A stretch of 64,000 nucleotides of DNA from Strongylocentrotus purpuratus (GCF_000002235.5 NW_022145613.1:4018447-4082446), one strand, 5' to 3'; positions 1-12,239 are shown, counted from the stretch's first letter. Program-made: numbers and translations. Notes: generated by a model not told the origin, from the sequence alone.

Positions 1-602
1 CGCTACAAAAAATAAAAACACATCAGTGAGTGATGTGCCTACTTACGCAACAAATTAGTTCTACACTGTTTAAAAGTAAAACAGAGGAAGCAGCCCGCAA
101 GCTTAGGTATCAAACTTTGCAACAAGCTGGAGGGGGCAGCAATCCCCATGAAACTGACCGCTAATTCGATCTGTAAACATGCAGCGAGACTTCTGTCTCC
201 TATCACAGTGCGCTCATGTTAGAATTCTTTTCTGAATTTTGCAACCACGGCTTGGAATGAAGACTTGCAGATTGGATTTTAGGAACCGATTGTTGCAGCT
301 TTCTTGATGTGAAGGGGAATTATTTGATTGCAGCCACTAAAGACCTCATTACAACATGTGATGCACAGAAAATTCTCCTGCTGGCTGTCATGCGTTAAAT
401 AACTTCACTTTCACTTATCAACTGACATACGAAGGATGTGCTACTCTGTACTTCTTCTTCCACAAAACTTGTTATTTACATGTCTTTAATTCTGTTTATC
501 CATCTATAAACTTTATTATGTAACTATCAATTATTTTATGAATTCCTAGTATATATTGTTCTTTACTTTATATTCCTTGCCCCCTACCTTCATCCTTCCC
601 CA
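1..602. other. Unique AT-rich sequence, no gene seen
   Basis: No splice-supported open frame, inverted repeat or tandem repeat was recognised. Confidence 0.5.
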
Positions 603-616
603 CCCCCCCCCCCCCC
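603..616 (+). repeat. C14 homopolymer
   Basis: Uninterrupted C run followed by a CT-rich stretch. The first of twelve C runs of at least 10 on the plus strand. Confidence 0.95.
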
Positions 617-759
617 TTTCCCTCTTTCTCTCAATAAGATATTTCACCATCAGTGCTTCAGGAAGTTCACATCTCATTGAGATACTGGAGGAACCACTAA
701 TATATAGTCCTCAATCCTCCCCCTCTCTCTCTCTCACATGGTGTACCCGCAAGCCTACT

Positions 760-1140
760 GTACACTAATATATAGTATAATAATTATGATAAAAACAATA
801 TATAGGATTTATAAGGCGCAAAATCCACTTAAAAACTAAATGCTCAAGGCCCAACAGTGCAAAAACATGAAAACACATAAACCTACTTGTAACAAACTAT
901 ATAACACAAGAAGAAGAAAATCAGATCACCTAATAGCAAACTGGAAAAGATCAGTTTTAAGATTGCTTTTGAAAGATTCTAATGTAGGAATATCTCTGAT
1001 CCCTTGGGGGAAATTATTCTAGAGTGATGGTAAGGCATGAGCGAAGGCTCTCTACGCCGACTTTGTATTAAAGTTTTGGAAGAACAAGCAATCCAGAGTT
1101 TTGAGAATGTAAAGATCCGGCAGGTGTGTAGTGATTAATT
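760..1140. repeat. Probable dispersed retroposon-like repeat
   Basis: Contains TTATAAGGCGCAAAATCC, AATGCTCAAGGC, TTAAGATTGCTTTTGAAAGA, CTCTGATCCCTTGGGGGAAA, TTATTCTAGAGTGATGGTAA and GCGAAGGCTCTCTACGCC. This order resembles a dispersed repeat common in marine invertebrate genomes, recalled from memory. The 60-codon open frame at 840-1022 lies in it and is not a host gene. Confidence 0.4.
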
Positions 1141-1243
1141 AAAATGTACTGTGGAGCAGAGCCATGAACACAATGCAACATAAGCACAAGATAGTCCACA
1201 GTAAACTCACCCCTCAGTATCTGTCTCTCCATATCTCTCTCTC

Positions 1244-1760
1244 GAGCACACACACACATGCACACACAAACACACACACTCTCGTTCTCTCTCTTGCTTT
1301 CTCTTTCCCTCTCTTCCTCTCTCTTTCCCCTCTCTCTTTCCCCTCTCTCTCTCTCTCTCTGCCTGTCTCTTTCTCTCTTTCTTTCTATTCTATCTTCATT
1401 TTCCTCTTCTTCTTAATAATAATAATAATAAAAACGTTACTTATAAAGCGCTTACCACCGAACTCTCTCAGCCCTTCCCCCTTCTTCTTCATATTCTTCT
1501 CCTTCTCCTTCTTCTATCTAATTCTATCTCACCTATCATCCACCCCATTCTATTTCACCACCAAATCCAGAAAACCCTCTCTCTCTCTCTCTCTCTCTCT
1601 CTCCTCAATACTCCCTTCATTTCTTTCTCCTCCTCCTCCAAATACTGGAAACTCTCTCTATAATTCTCTCTCTTTTTCTCTCCCTTCCTACCTCCCTCCT
1701 TCATTACTTTCTGTCTCTCTCCCCCTAAACAACCCTCCTCAATTCTACCCCAACCACTAA
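1244..1760. repeat. CA / CT-rich low-complexity block with (TAA)n
   Basis: (CA)n at about 1244-1281, (TC)n at 1315-1385 and 1576-1603, (TAA)n at 1414-1431 followed by AAAACGTTACTTATAAAGCG. The latter, read on the minus strand, resembles the GCGCT...ATTATT tail at 61450. The 198-codon frame at 1164-1760 is low-complexity translation. Confidence 0.85.
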
Positions 1761-2399
1761 CCACCCACCAATTTATACAAAAAGTCTCTCTCTAATATTA
1801 ACTTACAATGCAATGACCTTGAAGTCCTGCCAGCTGATCTACGCAAGGAGAAACATTTGCCTTCCATTGATCCCTAATGCAATCGATGTCTAACTCCCCC
1901 ACCGCTGGTTTGATAGTAAGCGTCTTTGATGTCAGGTAGGCAAACATGCCATTAGCTCGGTTCAAAAGGTAAGACATCAATTATTGATGGATTAAAGGAA
2001 GCATTTGACCTTTTGATCTGCTATTAAAGACATCTTTTGAACAACACAGTGAATATGTTTGTATGCTTTCTAACAAAGGGACGATTGACTGAGTTACAGA
2101 GGTCACTGCCATCTGTCAAGTGACATTAAAGACAAAATTTGTTGACTATTAGACTCTCTTGTTATTCTAAGCTTAATTCATGAACTATCCAGTATACATA
2201 ACCAAAAGGTTGATACATCGCCATGCTTCTCAGCTAAGAAAAAAAAATCTCCTAAAATTATTATTTGCTATACTATATGTCAGCATATCAACATCACTTA
2301 CCACCTGTTTGTTTACAAAGCATGTATCTAGATACAATGCTAGATAGGCTATTTTTAACAACACATCATTTGCACCTCTGTGCACTCTCACCTACAAAT

Positions 2400-2785
2400 T
2401 TCGAAAGTCCTTTACCTTCTCTTTCAATTTTTCTCTCTTTCAATTTCTCTCCCTCTCTCTCTATCCATTCTGTCTCTCTTTCACTCTTTCTCTCTCTCTA
2501 TATATAAAACCATTCTGTCTTCCTTTATATTCTTTCTCTCTGTCTCTTTTTCTTCTGTTCTCTCCCTCTCTCTTTCTCTCTCACTCTTTCTCTCTCTCTC
2601 TCTCTCTCAAAATTCAAATTCACAAATTCACATTTATTCGGCAAAAGATAAAAACAACAAAATGAAATCATTACAAATGAAATCATAATAAATCCATTGT
2701 CTTCCTTTATATTCTTTCTGTCTCTCTTGTTCTCTCTTGTTCTCTCTCTCTCTCTATCTATCTCTCTCTCTCTCCCTCTTTCACT
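2400..2785. repeat. CT microsatellites around a possible LINE 3' end
   Basis: (TC)n at about 2440-2505, 2560-2608 and 2730-2780. Between them, 2608-2690 (AAATTCAAATTCACAAATTC, ACATTTATTCGGCAAAAGAT) looks, on the minus strand, like a CR1/L2-type LINE tail (ATC TTTTGCCGAATAAATGT...). The LINE call is weak. Confidence 0.6.
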
Positions 2786-2975
2786 TCAATGCGCATGTTG
2801 ATTTAGTTAAATATAGCTCTTTCCTCTTTCCTCCTCCCTCCCTCTTTTGTTCACTACTCTGTTACACCATGATTCAGTTACTTCACATCTTACTGAGATA
2901 TTTCTACAAGAACTTTTTTTCTTCAGAATATGACACTAACCATAAACTATCATTCAATCCTTCTGTCTCACTCCA

Positions 2976-2990
2976 CCCCCCCCCCCCCCC
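2976..2990 (+). repeat. C15 homopolymer
   Basis: Uninterrupted C run in otherwise unique sequence. Confidence 0.95.
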
Positions 2991-3059
2991 AAGTACCATG
3001 CATCATTCTAAACTAGCAAAAGAACAAAATTGCTTAGCATACATCTTTGCAGTTATCCC

Positions 3060-3790
3060 TTAAAGATTACTTTGGGTAAAACGTAAGTTATTTTTTATAT
3101 GGAGTTCATACCATCTTACATTACACAATTTGTTTTGAAAAATTAAGAATCATCAAAATCAACTCAAAATCAACTTACCTTAAAGGTTCGCCTCAGTGCC
3201 ATGTTAGAGAAATTATTTTTCTGAACCAATCACTGAAGAAAGAAAAATTCCTACATATATTCCTTGTAAAAGTTATCCACAAATATAGTTTTCCATTCAA
3301 GGTAAAAGATAAAGCACTCCATCCATTCATGTATATTATGATGATGATTAAAGAGCAACCAGATTCATGAATAGAATCGATAAACATCCAATGACAAATA
3401 TTTGAAAGCTATAACATTCCACAGGTACATGAAGCAATCGCCCATTCAAAGTTTGGGCAATAACAAGCTCAATGTCTCCAGTATTTGCTCTCTCTGGCCC
3501 ATGATTACACAGTGTTTAGCACCGGGCATCCACGGTTGAGAGAATATACATTTGGAGCGAGGGTGAAGAGAGAAGAAGAGAGAGAGAGAGGAAGTTAAAC
3601 GGATGTAGCCAGGCACGGACGATGTGAGCCGTGCTCTAGCTCGACCGACCGGATTGCAGTGCAGCCGATCAAGAGAGTGGGGATTCATTCAGAAAGGAGA
3701 GCTATTTATATCACCAGTGTGTGTATGTGCGTTACAGTGTCAAGAGGAAGCAATGCAATGAGATGTTGGTACATTGTAGAACTGATGATA
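3060..3790. other. Unique sequence with a short CpG-rich patch at 3598-3670
   Basis: Mostly AT-rich. The patch (GCCAGGCACGGACGATGTGA, CTCGACCGACCGGATTGCAG) is much richer in CpG than its surroundings. No coding evidence; could be regulatory. Confidence 0.4.
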
Positions 3791-3799
3791 GACTGATTA

Positions 3800-3848
3800 C
3801 AGAGAGCAGAAGAAAAGGAGAAGGAGGGAGAAAGAGGGAGAGAGATGG

Positions 3849-3879
<31 letters not shown>

Positions 3880-3906
3880 GGGGGAGGGATAGAGAGAGAG
3901 AAAGAG
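3800..3906. repeat. (GA)n microsatellite
   Basis: GA-rich run on the plus strand, with G-rich interruptions at about 3868-3890. The 62-codon frame through it is simple-sequence translation. Confidence 0.9.
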
Positions 3907-4439
3907 TGATTGAAAAGCTGTAGGTGTTCAAGAAGAATTTGGCAGATTTAGCAGTGAAATTCAACTGTTGTAACTAGTGTCGATTGCAGAGAGCCAGCAA
4001 GGCATCAATTTGCCTACTTTTATGCAGAGTTAATGACCTTCCGACTATCCTCACACAAAATTGAAGAAACAAAAGATATTACTCAGTGAAAATAATTATT
4101 TATTGAAATTTCACCAAAGTTAAAGTAAACTTTTTAACAGAATACAATACAATCCTCGGCTTAGAACAACAAACATAATATGTCTACAGGAGACCATTTT
4201 AATGAAAGAAAATTGCATTCAAGCAAAATACGAAAAAAAGTATGAATTCTCAAAAATGTGTCTACAGAATCAAAGACACATGGAGAGACATACACGGAAG
4301 AAAACAGCGCTTACTGTAAATGCTGGCTTGTTGGTAAAAATGTGACACAAATGTACGTTGTATATGCAAGCAGAATGAAATACTATCAACTGTATGTACA
4401 ATTTACATAGATAGCAATATTGAGTACAGTAACATGCAA

Positions 4440-4700
4440 TGGGAAAGAGATGGGAGAAAGGTGGAGAAAAGAGAGAGAGAGAGAGGGAGAGAGAGAGAGA
4501 GGGGGAGAGAGAAGGGAGTAAGAGAGAGAGAGAGCAGGAGAGAGGAGAAAGGTGTGAGAGAGAGAGAGAGAAAGGTGGGGAGATAGAGAGAGAGAGAAAG
4601 GTGGGGAGAGAGGAGGTGAGAGAGAGAAGGGAGTAAAGAGAGAGAGAGAGAGAGAGAGAGAAGCAGGAGAGAAGCAGGAGAGAGCAGGAAAGAGAGAAAG
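4440..4700. repeat. Long (GA)n microsatellite
   Basis: About 260 bp of GA repeat interrupted by AGGTGGGG and GGAGTAAG motifs that themselves recur (GAAAGGTGGGGAGA at about 4570 and 4597). Frames on both strands are simple-sequence translations. Confidence 0.9.
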
Positions 4701-5462
4701 GTACAGAATGACAGGATGCTTTTCTGTCATCCCACTGACAAGAAATATTACATTTGGGACTAGGGCATTGATCCGACAGTGAAACATACTGGTAAAAACA
4801 AGCACATGATGGAATTATATCTGATGTATGGAATTACAGCATGAAATTCTTGTCATTCTGTCCCAAACCTAAGTGAAAAGTGACAATGAGAAATTCATTT
4901 GGACAAGAAAAAGAGACATTCAAAAGTGCAAGGGCCTTATAATGTTTCTGCTTGAAAAACACCCCCCGCAAGATGGAGAGATGAATTATGGAGACAAGGA
5001 AAGTGGGCGTATCGGATAAGGAGGTGACAGATGGGGGGAAATAAGGAGTAAAGACGGGAAAGAAAGGAAAAGGGGGAACGTGGAATTGTGTAGACAGGTA
5101 AGCGAGTGTAAAATAGCGAGGTAGTGAAAAAGGACGCATGAGAGAGACGTAGAAATACAGAAGAGGGACTGAAGAGGGGCGGAGAAGGAGGAAATAATCT
5201 CAAGTGATATGGAAACGCTTCTCATAGAATGAAGCAGTAGGCTCAATGATTATCAAGGGAAAGAAGAGAATATGAAGGAATTGAAAGGAGTATAAAGGAA
5301 AGCAAAGGAGTAAATATAACTTGCAAAGGAGAAAACACAATTTGCAAAGCTTGATAAAGAACCACTTGATATTAACATCAAGATGAGATGAAGAATAGGG
5401 TGAAAGAAAAAGTGACTTGACAGAGAGAAAGAGAAAGAAGGGGAAAAGAGAGAATTTGATGA

Positions 5463-5750
5463 TTTTCTAGGGACAATTGTTTTGTGTAAGAGTGTGAACA
5501 GGAGAGAATGAGTTTGAACGTATCTAAAATTCTCTCCCATCACTAGACCAGCAAGCCATCTATTAAACCATCCTCCATGGATAGGGTGAATAAACTTAAT
5601 TGACTACACATAGATTTGTAAGCCAGATCTACATGTACACTTTTCTAGGGACAATCTTCTGAGAGTGTGAACAGGTGAGGATGAGTGCGAACACAATCCA
5701 AGATTTTCCAATCTAATTGAAAAGCTCCTTCACTATACCAGTGAGCTCTT
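5463..5750. repeat. Two direct copies of a ~95-bp segment, 179 bp apart
   Basis: TTTTCTAGGGACAAT at about 5463 and 5641, each followed by GAGTGTGAACAGG, GATGAGT(G/T) and (C/T)GAACAC or TTTGAACG, then ACTA(G/T)ACCAG. The copies differ by substitutions and small gaps, so an old local duplication. Confidence 0.75.
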
Positions 5751-5759
5751 ACCTGAGGG

Positions 5760-6290
5760 TTGGTGCGTAACCCCCTGGAATCCGGCAATTCCTAGGTGCA
5801 TGCAGAATTTAAATTCAAGCACTTTCCAACACAATACAATGTACACCCATAAGCAGTACCTTAAATGTAATTTTTTTCAAACTAAATCAAGAAAACCAAT
5901 CACTAGCAAATTTCTCCAATGATTTAGCCAATGTAATTTATTTCCTTACCTTCCGACTTTGCAGTTCGTCTCTTAATCAACTTTATATATTTTGTTTTCA
6001 CTTTATACTGGAAATAATTCAAGAATAAGCGATAATAAAATGGCATTCGTCATCAATGACCCCCCCCCCCCCCCGACATTCACTTTTTCTTTCATTTTTT
6101 CAAACATAATCTACACTATTAACCAATAGCGATGAGTTATATATTTTATTCATTTGAATTTTATCTTAATATCTTTCCTTTCCATCTAAAAACTAAATTA
6201 CAAGAAAAAAAATCAGGGTATAAAGGCATCAATCACATGCACTCTTACACAACATGAAAATTATACGATTTCAAACATGATGATTAAGTG
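5760..6290. other. Unique AT-rich sequence with a C14 run
   Basis: C14 at 6061-6074. Nothing else recognised. Confidence 0.5.
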
Positions 6291-6420
6291 TGGACGTGAC
6301 CACAGACTGCCTTTGGGGTCAGTACGGGCTGCAGCAGTCGCCGCACGATTCGTTTCGTATGGCTCTCCAAGTCTACGCTCTCCAAGTCTACAAGGATCAG
6401 AAACGTGAGACGGGGAATGG
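6290..6420. other. CpG-rich patch with a perfect 15-bp tandem repeat
   Basis: GTGGACGTGACCACAGACTG, GCAGTCGCCGCACGATTCG, then GCTCTCCAAGTCTAC twice without mismatch (6362-6376, 6377-6391). Open on the minus strand but without a recognisable product. Possibly regulatory. Confidence 0.45.
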
Positions 6421-7034
6421 TCATCCGATATCAAAGAAACATCGCTCCGCACAATGAATTTTAAAGATACATGCACCGAAAATGCAATAAAAGGACACAT
6501 TTGAAAGATAAAAGGCATTGATAATACATATTACAAATTGAAATTGAGCACGAATACATATAAAACAATGCATTATATACACATTATAAAACAATAAATA
6601 GAATCGGGCTCATCCATCTCCTCTGATAACGTCAGTCTTCATAAATATGTTTACCAAAATATTTCCTTCATCTTTCCTACTCTTCTTCTCATTTTTGTAT
6701 TCTTTTCCTCACTTTGACCTTTAACCTTCTGTCACTTGCTCAGGCTCTCAGTCTCAGGGTATATATCTTGTTTCTTTTAATCCAAAATGCCGAAAACTTT
6801 CAAAACATGTTGGCAAATAAGACCTTGCCACAGTACAAGACTAATTATTAATCATGGGTCAGTCAATCATCTAGATAATAAACAGTATTTTAAGGTATCT
6901 ATTATCATTACATAATTCATGAACTTATTCTGATTTTGAAGGAGGATTACAGATTTTTCTTCTTTATACTGGGTGATTGAATTGTCTAGAGCATTGTAAC
7001 AGTTAATCAGATTTCCATCTCTTCCTTTTCATGC
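6420..7034. other. Unique AT-rich sequence, nothing seen
   Basis: No repeats, splice-supported frames or hairpins stood out. Confidence 0.5.
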
Positions 7035-7222
7035 TTGTTTCTTTCTCATCCCTCCTTTTTCCTCCTCTCGCTCTCCCCCCCCCCCCCCCCCTCTCTCTCT
7101 CTCTCTTTTATGCCCCATCTTTTTCTGACCCTCTCTCCCTCCTTTGTTCGTTTCCCCATTCATCCCTCCCCTCTCTCTAAATCTTTCTGTCTCTACTTTT
7201 CATTCATTCTTCTCAATCTATG

Positions 7223-7255
<33 letters not shown>

Positions 7256-7290
7256 TTCTCTCCCTCATGCAACCACACTTAACTTCCATA
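7035..7290. repeat. C17 homopolymer and CT microsatellite
   Basis: C run at 7075-7091 followed by (CT)n at 7092-7109 and 7223-7266. The overlapping frames are low-complexity. Confidence 0.9.
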
Positions 7291-7385
7291 ATCTCTTTCT
7301 CTCATCCACTCTCCTTTTTCATCTCCTGTCTGAGTATATTCTTACATGTCTAAACTAGGCCTGAGTCATGTCGGGATTTTCATAA

Positions 7386-7423
7386 ACCGGGTCCCGACAG
7401 CCTTGCACCGATCGGGACCCGGT
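7386..7423. repeat. Perfect 12-bp inverted repeat with 14-base loop
   Basis: ACCGGGTCCCGA (7386-7397) and TCGGGACCCGGT (7412-7423). With the flanking GTCGGGATTTTCATAAACCG it resembles the subterminal region of hAT-type DNA transposons, but no matching second end was found. Confidence 0.8.
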
Positions 7424-7429
7424 GTCCCG

Positions 7430-8115
7430 AAATCAGCTCGCAGGATTTGTCACTTGCCTCTATAAAAAGCGCATATCATCAGTATGTCCCTTAAAAGTGA
7501 CCTTTTTTATCAATCAAATTAATAAACACATGCATACCTCGGCTCAGATCGGTATATTCTTCCATTTGACATTATTTTCATCCATGATTGGCGATGTTTA
7601 GTGCCATTTCGTGCCTCTAAAAGTAAAAAAACTGGGGCAGAAATGGAAAGACAACATTCGAGCCGCCATTTTGATTCATGCAGGTTGAATAAATCTGGTC
7701 AAAAAATATGAATGTTATAATAATAAAACGGCTTTCTAAAAATTTCTTCTGTACAATATACCGATCATATAATATTTTAAACACAAAATAAATATTTATC
7801 TCTTATTTTAAACATCGCATGCTTTTTTTTAAAGCTGAAAATTACTTGGTAATCAAGAGTTTCGATACGGATAGCCGTTGCAAGGCAAGTTGAGACTAGT
7901 CTCGGAAAAATGCGCAGTGCTCCTCGTAATTAGCTGTAATGCGTGCCAGAACGAACCCAAACAAAGACGTGATCGTAACGAGAAAAAAATCATTAAAAAC
8001 TACGAGAGCACAATTGGAAAGACAACTACTGCTCAAAATTACCATAATCAGATAGATAACTTGGACAAAGAATTCAATAATCGCCCAAGAAATGCCACAG
8101 AAATTGTGATAATCG
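7430..8115. other. Unique sequence, no gene supported
   Basis: An 81-codon frame at 7878-8123 runs into the adjacent inverted-repeat element, has no recognisable motif and is not called a gene. Confidence 0.45.
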
Positions 8116-8296
8116 AGGAGTAACTGGGTACATTTTTATCGCAAGGAGCCTGCTGCAAATACTCGAATCATTTGTTATACCGCTTTTTACCGTAGAGGGC
8201 GATATTTGCCTCGTATAGTCTCGTGTTCAAATTAAACACGTGTAATTCGGATATTGCAGCAGGCCCTTCCGATAATGATTGTACCTAGTAACTCCT
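8116..8296. mobile_element. Inverted-repeat element (MITE), 181 bp
   Basis: Outer ends AGGAGTAACTGGGTACAT and, inward from the right, AGGAGTTACTAGGTACAAT. Inner blocks GAGCCTGCTGCAAATACTCG and GGCCTGCTGCAATATCCG also pair, so the arms are about 60 bp each. No coding capacity. No clear target-site duplication, so the superfamily is open. Confidence 0.8.
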
Positions 8297-8680
8297 TAAA
8301 TATCACTATTTATGTGTCTTTTCTTGGACAACTATTGTTTTCTTCCTCCAAGTAATGTATCTGCTTACGATAATTTTGAGTTCATAGTTAAAAAGTTATA
8401 CATACTTATGCACATGCTTTTATATAATTGATGTACATCTAATCCTTTTATGTAATGGCCTCTACTTGCTTGAAATATTTACATCACTAAATCCAACTTT
8501 CTTGAAATAAAGAAATTATATTTTCAAAGAAAAGGTTCAATGTACTTTCACCAGCAACCCCTTCCCCACTTCCAACCCTCCAAGGAGAAAGGGAATTTCC
8601 CCCATTCTCTACCTCACCATGTAGTCTTTCCGAATAAACCTATCACTGTCACAATTATACCTGCACATATTCCATCTACT
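8297..8680. other. Unique AT-rich sequence, nothing seen
   Basis: The only long frame here (8540-8833) owes its length to the CT tract that follows. Confidence 0.5.
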
Positions 8681-8683
8681 ATT

Positions 8684-8734
8684 TTCTCTCTCTTTCTCTC
8701 TCTCTCTGTGACTCTCTCTGTGATCCTCTATCTC

Positions 8735-8788
<54 letters not shown>

Positions 8789-8820
8789 CTTTCTCTTCTC
8801 TCTTTTTCTCTCTTTCACTC
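8684..8820. repeat. (CT)n microsatellite
   Basis: CT repeat with CTTT interruptions. Frames through it are Ser/Leu/Phe low-complexity. Confidence 0.9.
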
Positions 8821-8924
8821 AAGCATCAGATGAAATGTTAAGCACACAGAAGGTTGTTTACAATGTGTTTATAATTACTTCTCCTCTCTCACACTTCTTC
8901 TTTTACCCAGTCACATCAATAGGC

Positions 8925-9200
8925 CCTAGCACACGTTGGCGACACAGTGTCTCGCCCTCACACGTGTAAGGCTAGACGCTGCGGTCAAGCACAGGAGCCT
9001 TCCTAAGTGGGCTGGCGGACGCAAGGAAACGAAAGACCTTGGTGTTTGGCCGCAGACTCTAGACGCCTCGTTAAGAGGTGTCTTAGAGGGGCCATGGACA
9101 AGGCCGGCTGACATTTTGGCGGATCTGCTTTCGTCAGGCGCCAGGTGGGACAGAGGGCAGCGATCCCATCTGAGATATTATGGGGCATCTTGTAAGGTGA
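8925..9200. other. 270-bp GC-rich island, function unknown
   Basis: Clearly richer in GC and CpG than the flanks (CACGTTGGCGACACAGTGTC, AAGTGGGCTGGCGGACGC, TTGGCGGATCTGCTTTCG). Open in one plus-strand frame (8936-9223, 95 codons) and two minus-strand frames, as high GC allows. No clear splice pair, tRNA or rRNA fold. Could be an exon of an unknown gene or a regulatory element. Confidence 0.4.
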
Positions 9201-9554
9201 ACTTGATTTCTACATGCTTTTAAAAGGTGAGACGTCTAAGTCTGCAAGGATGAAACTGTGGCGAAGGTCACTGAATAATACCATGAAGATGTCAGCAATC
9301 AAGATATCAGTATCAATACACCCTGATTGATCAGTCAATGCATATCCTTTCATAAATTGTTAGTCCCACCAGTTTGTTTTCTGAAGTGTCCAGATCAATA
9401 TCTCAAGATCCTTGCACTGTAATGTCTCACTAAGTTCATATCTTACTGAGATGCCAAAGGGAATACAAATACATCTCAAATGCACAATGACACAGAAATG
9501 TGAAAGAGATCTGAAGTTTTGTGCCCTTACCTTTTTCTCCATCAATCTCTTTCA

Positions 9555-9870
9555 ATAATATTCCCTCTCTCTCTCTCTCTCTTTCTCTCTCGCCCTTGCT
9601 CTCTCTTTCTCTCTCTCTCTCTCTCTCGATCCCTTTCATTATGTATCTCTTTATCCCTCTTTCCCTCTATCTCACTCTCTTTTTTATAAATAATTCCTTA
9701 TTTCTCTTCTTTGTGTTCCCTCTACTACCTCTTCTCTTTTTTCTTCTCCCACTTCCCTTTCACCTTTTGTCTTTCATACTTTCCTCCTCACCCCCCCCCC
9801 TTCATTTCCTTCCCCTTTTCCCTCTGTCTTACATCCTTCTTCTAGACATTCTTTTTTTCTATCTCTGAAA
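9555..9870. repeat. CT-rich low-complexity block with C10
   Basis: (CT)n at 9563-9590 and 9600-9627, C10 at 9791-9800. The 115-codon frame is low-complexity. Confidence 0.9.
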
Positions 9871-10922
9871 GGTTCTGAAAGTAAACCTGCACAGGTGCAA
9901 TGGCCTCCAGACAAACAGGAACACCTCCATAAAATCTTGACCTAGAATGTTTCCATTCCATTCGCTCTCACTTAATATGAATTCTATCCTTTATACCCTA
10001 CAAGAAACTCTTTTCTTGTTTGTTTTTGTTTTTTCTGTTACACCCCTCAATTATATCTAAATTCCTTTCTCTAGACATCTCCATACCTTAGAACACATCT
10101 ACAGGTAAACTAATATGTGTAATGGCCTCACGGCAACAAAAACATCTCCATGTACAGAAATCTTTGCAACCTACACAATGAACTTGACCTAGATTGGAAT
10201 GCTCTCTGAGAAACCTCCTTCATCTTGAATTTAACATGAAATTTTATCTCCTACAAACTTTGAAAAATACTCATTTTTCATTCATGGGTTTGCCGCAGGG
10301 ATGATTATCTATGACCCATTTCCTTCACTCTCAATTAACCATGATTCTATCTTCTAAAACCTAAAAGAAGCTAGCTTCCCCTCTTTCCTTGATACTCCCC
10401 CTTTTCACTTTTGATTACTGCCTTTCTCTAGCCAATCTATCTTCATACCTTAGAAAGCATCTAAAAGTAAACCTGTGCAGGTGTAATGGCCTCAAGACAC
10501 ACAGGTAAAGGAATATTCTCAACATACACAATGAACTTGACCTAGATTGTTTCCATTATCTCTGAAATTTCCCCTTCACTCTTGATTAACCATAAATCTA
10601 TCTTCCTAAACTTAAAAGAAGCTAGCTCCCCTCTTTCCTTGATACTTCCCCCCCCCCCTTTCACTTTTGATTACTCCCTTTCTCTAGACAATCTATCTTC
10701 ATACCTTAGAAAGCATCTAAAAGTAAACCTGTGCAGGTGTAATGGCCTCAAGACAAACAGGTACACATCAATGTACAGGTATCTTCTCATCCTACCCAAT
10801 GATCTTGACCTAGATCAGGATGCTTCCATCATCTCTGAGCGATTCACTTCACTCTCAATTTACTACGGAGTCTATCTTCTACAGGCAACAAAAACCCTCC
10901 ATTTTGTTTACAGGTATCTGGT
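9870..10922. repeat. Degenerate tandem array, four units of 220-365 bp
   Basis: The anchor AATGGCCTC recurs at 9899, 10120, 10485 and 10741. Each is preceded by AAGTAAACCTG(C/T)(A/G)CAGGT or a variant and followed by a TTGACCTAGAT block and a CACT(C/T)TCAATTAACCAT-like block. The two right-hand units are alike over about 170 bp (CTTAGAAAGCATCTAAAAGT in both), spaced 256 bp. A C11 run at 10648-10658 sits in the last unit. The 114-codon frame at 10582-10926 is array sequence. Confidence 0.85.
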
Positions 10923-12177
10923 GTAATTTGTTGTTGGTTCGAAAGGATTTTCCTCGCTCTTTGTGTTTATTTCCTCCATAGATCTTTGAGAGTAGTTGTT
11001 TAGGAAATTACCAGGTTCAAATTGCTTTCTGCTCCTCAGTTATTTTACACTCGGCCTCATTCGGATGTATTCTAAAATGCTTTATGTTCACTAATAAAGA
11101 GACAACGACCTACAGCTGTTAAGGATATCAATGGGAAAACAGAGTATGATAAAATAGCGAGATACTTGTCTTAACAGGCCCATAATATTTGTTTTCATAC
11201 ATGCACAGAAAAAAGGAAATAAATATACGGTTGCAAAGAGCAGGAGCTTTATGTCAACAAATGTATGTTGGCATTTAATTTCTTTGTCTTTGAATTGCTC
11301 ATTCTTACATGAGTAAGAATATAAACCAATCAACTTTTACAGAAGAAATTAAAATTGTGGGTATTCAAGACAATAAACATTTAAAAACTAATTACAATAT
11401 AATTAATCATTGTTTTCAATATCATATCTGACACTTTTAGAAGCCTTTCTCAAATCTTTGTTTGTTTTTTATTTCAAATCTGTAGCCAGGTTGAAGATGA
11501 CACATTGATGGCTGCTGGGAAATGAACAATGCCAGAGGTAGAAATACAGGAGTTGACATTGATGAAGAAGAAAATAAACGAAAGGAGATGAATTTTTTCC
11601 ATCTTCTCTCGCTTGAGGAGATGACTGAGGCCAAATGTGTCAGTCTCTCATATCACTCAAATCACAGAAGTGGACATATGACTACAATGAAAACTTAAAG
11701 CAAGAGATAAATGAAAAATATCTCAACAAATACATTTCTGCTTCAGGTAAGTTAAGTACAATCTTTATGACAGCTTTGTGCCACATTTATCAACATAATT
11801 TGCACTAAAAAGGAGTGAGGATGGCATTTCTCTTGAGAGTGTAAGAGTGGATATAATTGAAAAGCATATCTTGTCTCTCTCTTCCATTCTCACCCTATTT
11901 CCTTTCCTTCCCTTTTCCTCTTTTTAATCAATTCTTCTGTCTGCCCTGCCTTGCTGTGACAATATTACCAACTTTCTTGGCCAGCGGGTTAACTCCCTTG
12001 ACGTCATGGTGTAGAATTAACAAGACTTAATCAAAGAAAAGCAGAGAATTGCCTGGACTGTTGACAAATAGGCCAGCATATCCCTGGGAAAACAGAGACT
12101 CAATACACTCCAGCCCAAGGTAGGGCAGCGTATACGCTTTCCTCTTTCTATCTTTTTAATTTTCATCTCTTCCTGCG
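10923..12177. other. Unique sequence, no gene supported
   Basis: The 80- and 65-codon minus-strand frames here lack splice support and recognisable motifs. Confidence 0.5.
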
Positions 12178-12239
12178 TTGCCTGCTGTAACAGTTCTTTC
12201 TTTCCTTCTCACACTCGTGTTCACGCAAACCATGCACCC

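Noticed and set aside
1164-1760. 198-codon plus-strand frame
   Set aside because: Translation of CA/CT microsatellites (Ser/Leu/Phe/Pro only); no domain.
8936-9223. 95-codon frame in the GC-rich island as a gene
   Set aside because: Several frames on both strands are open because stops are rare in GC-rich DNA; no motif or splice pair supports one.
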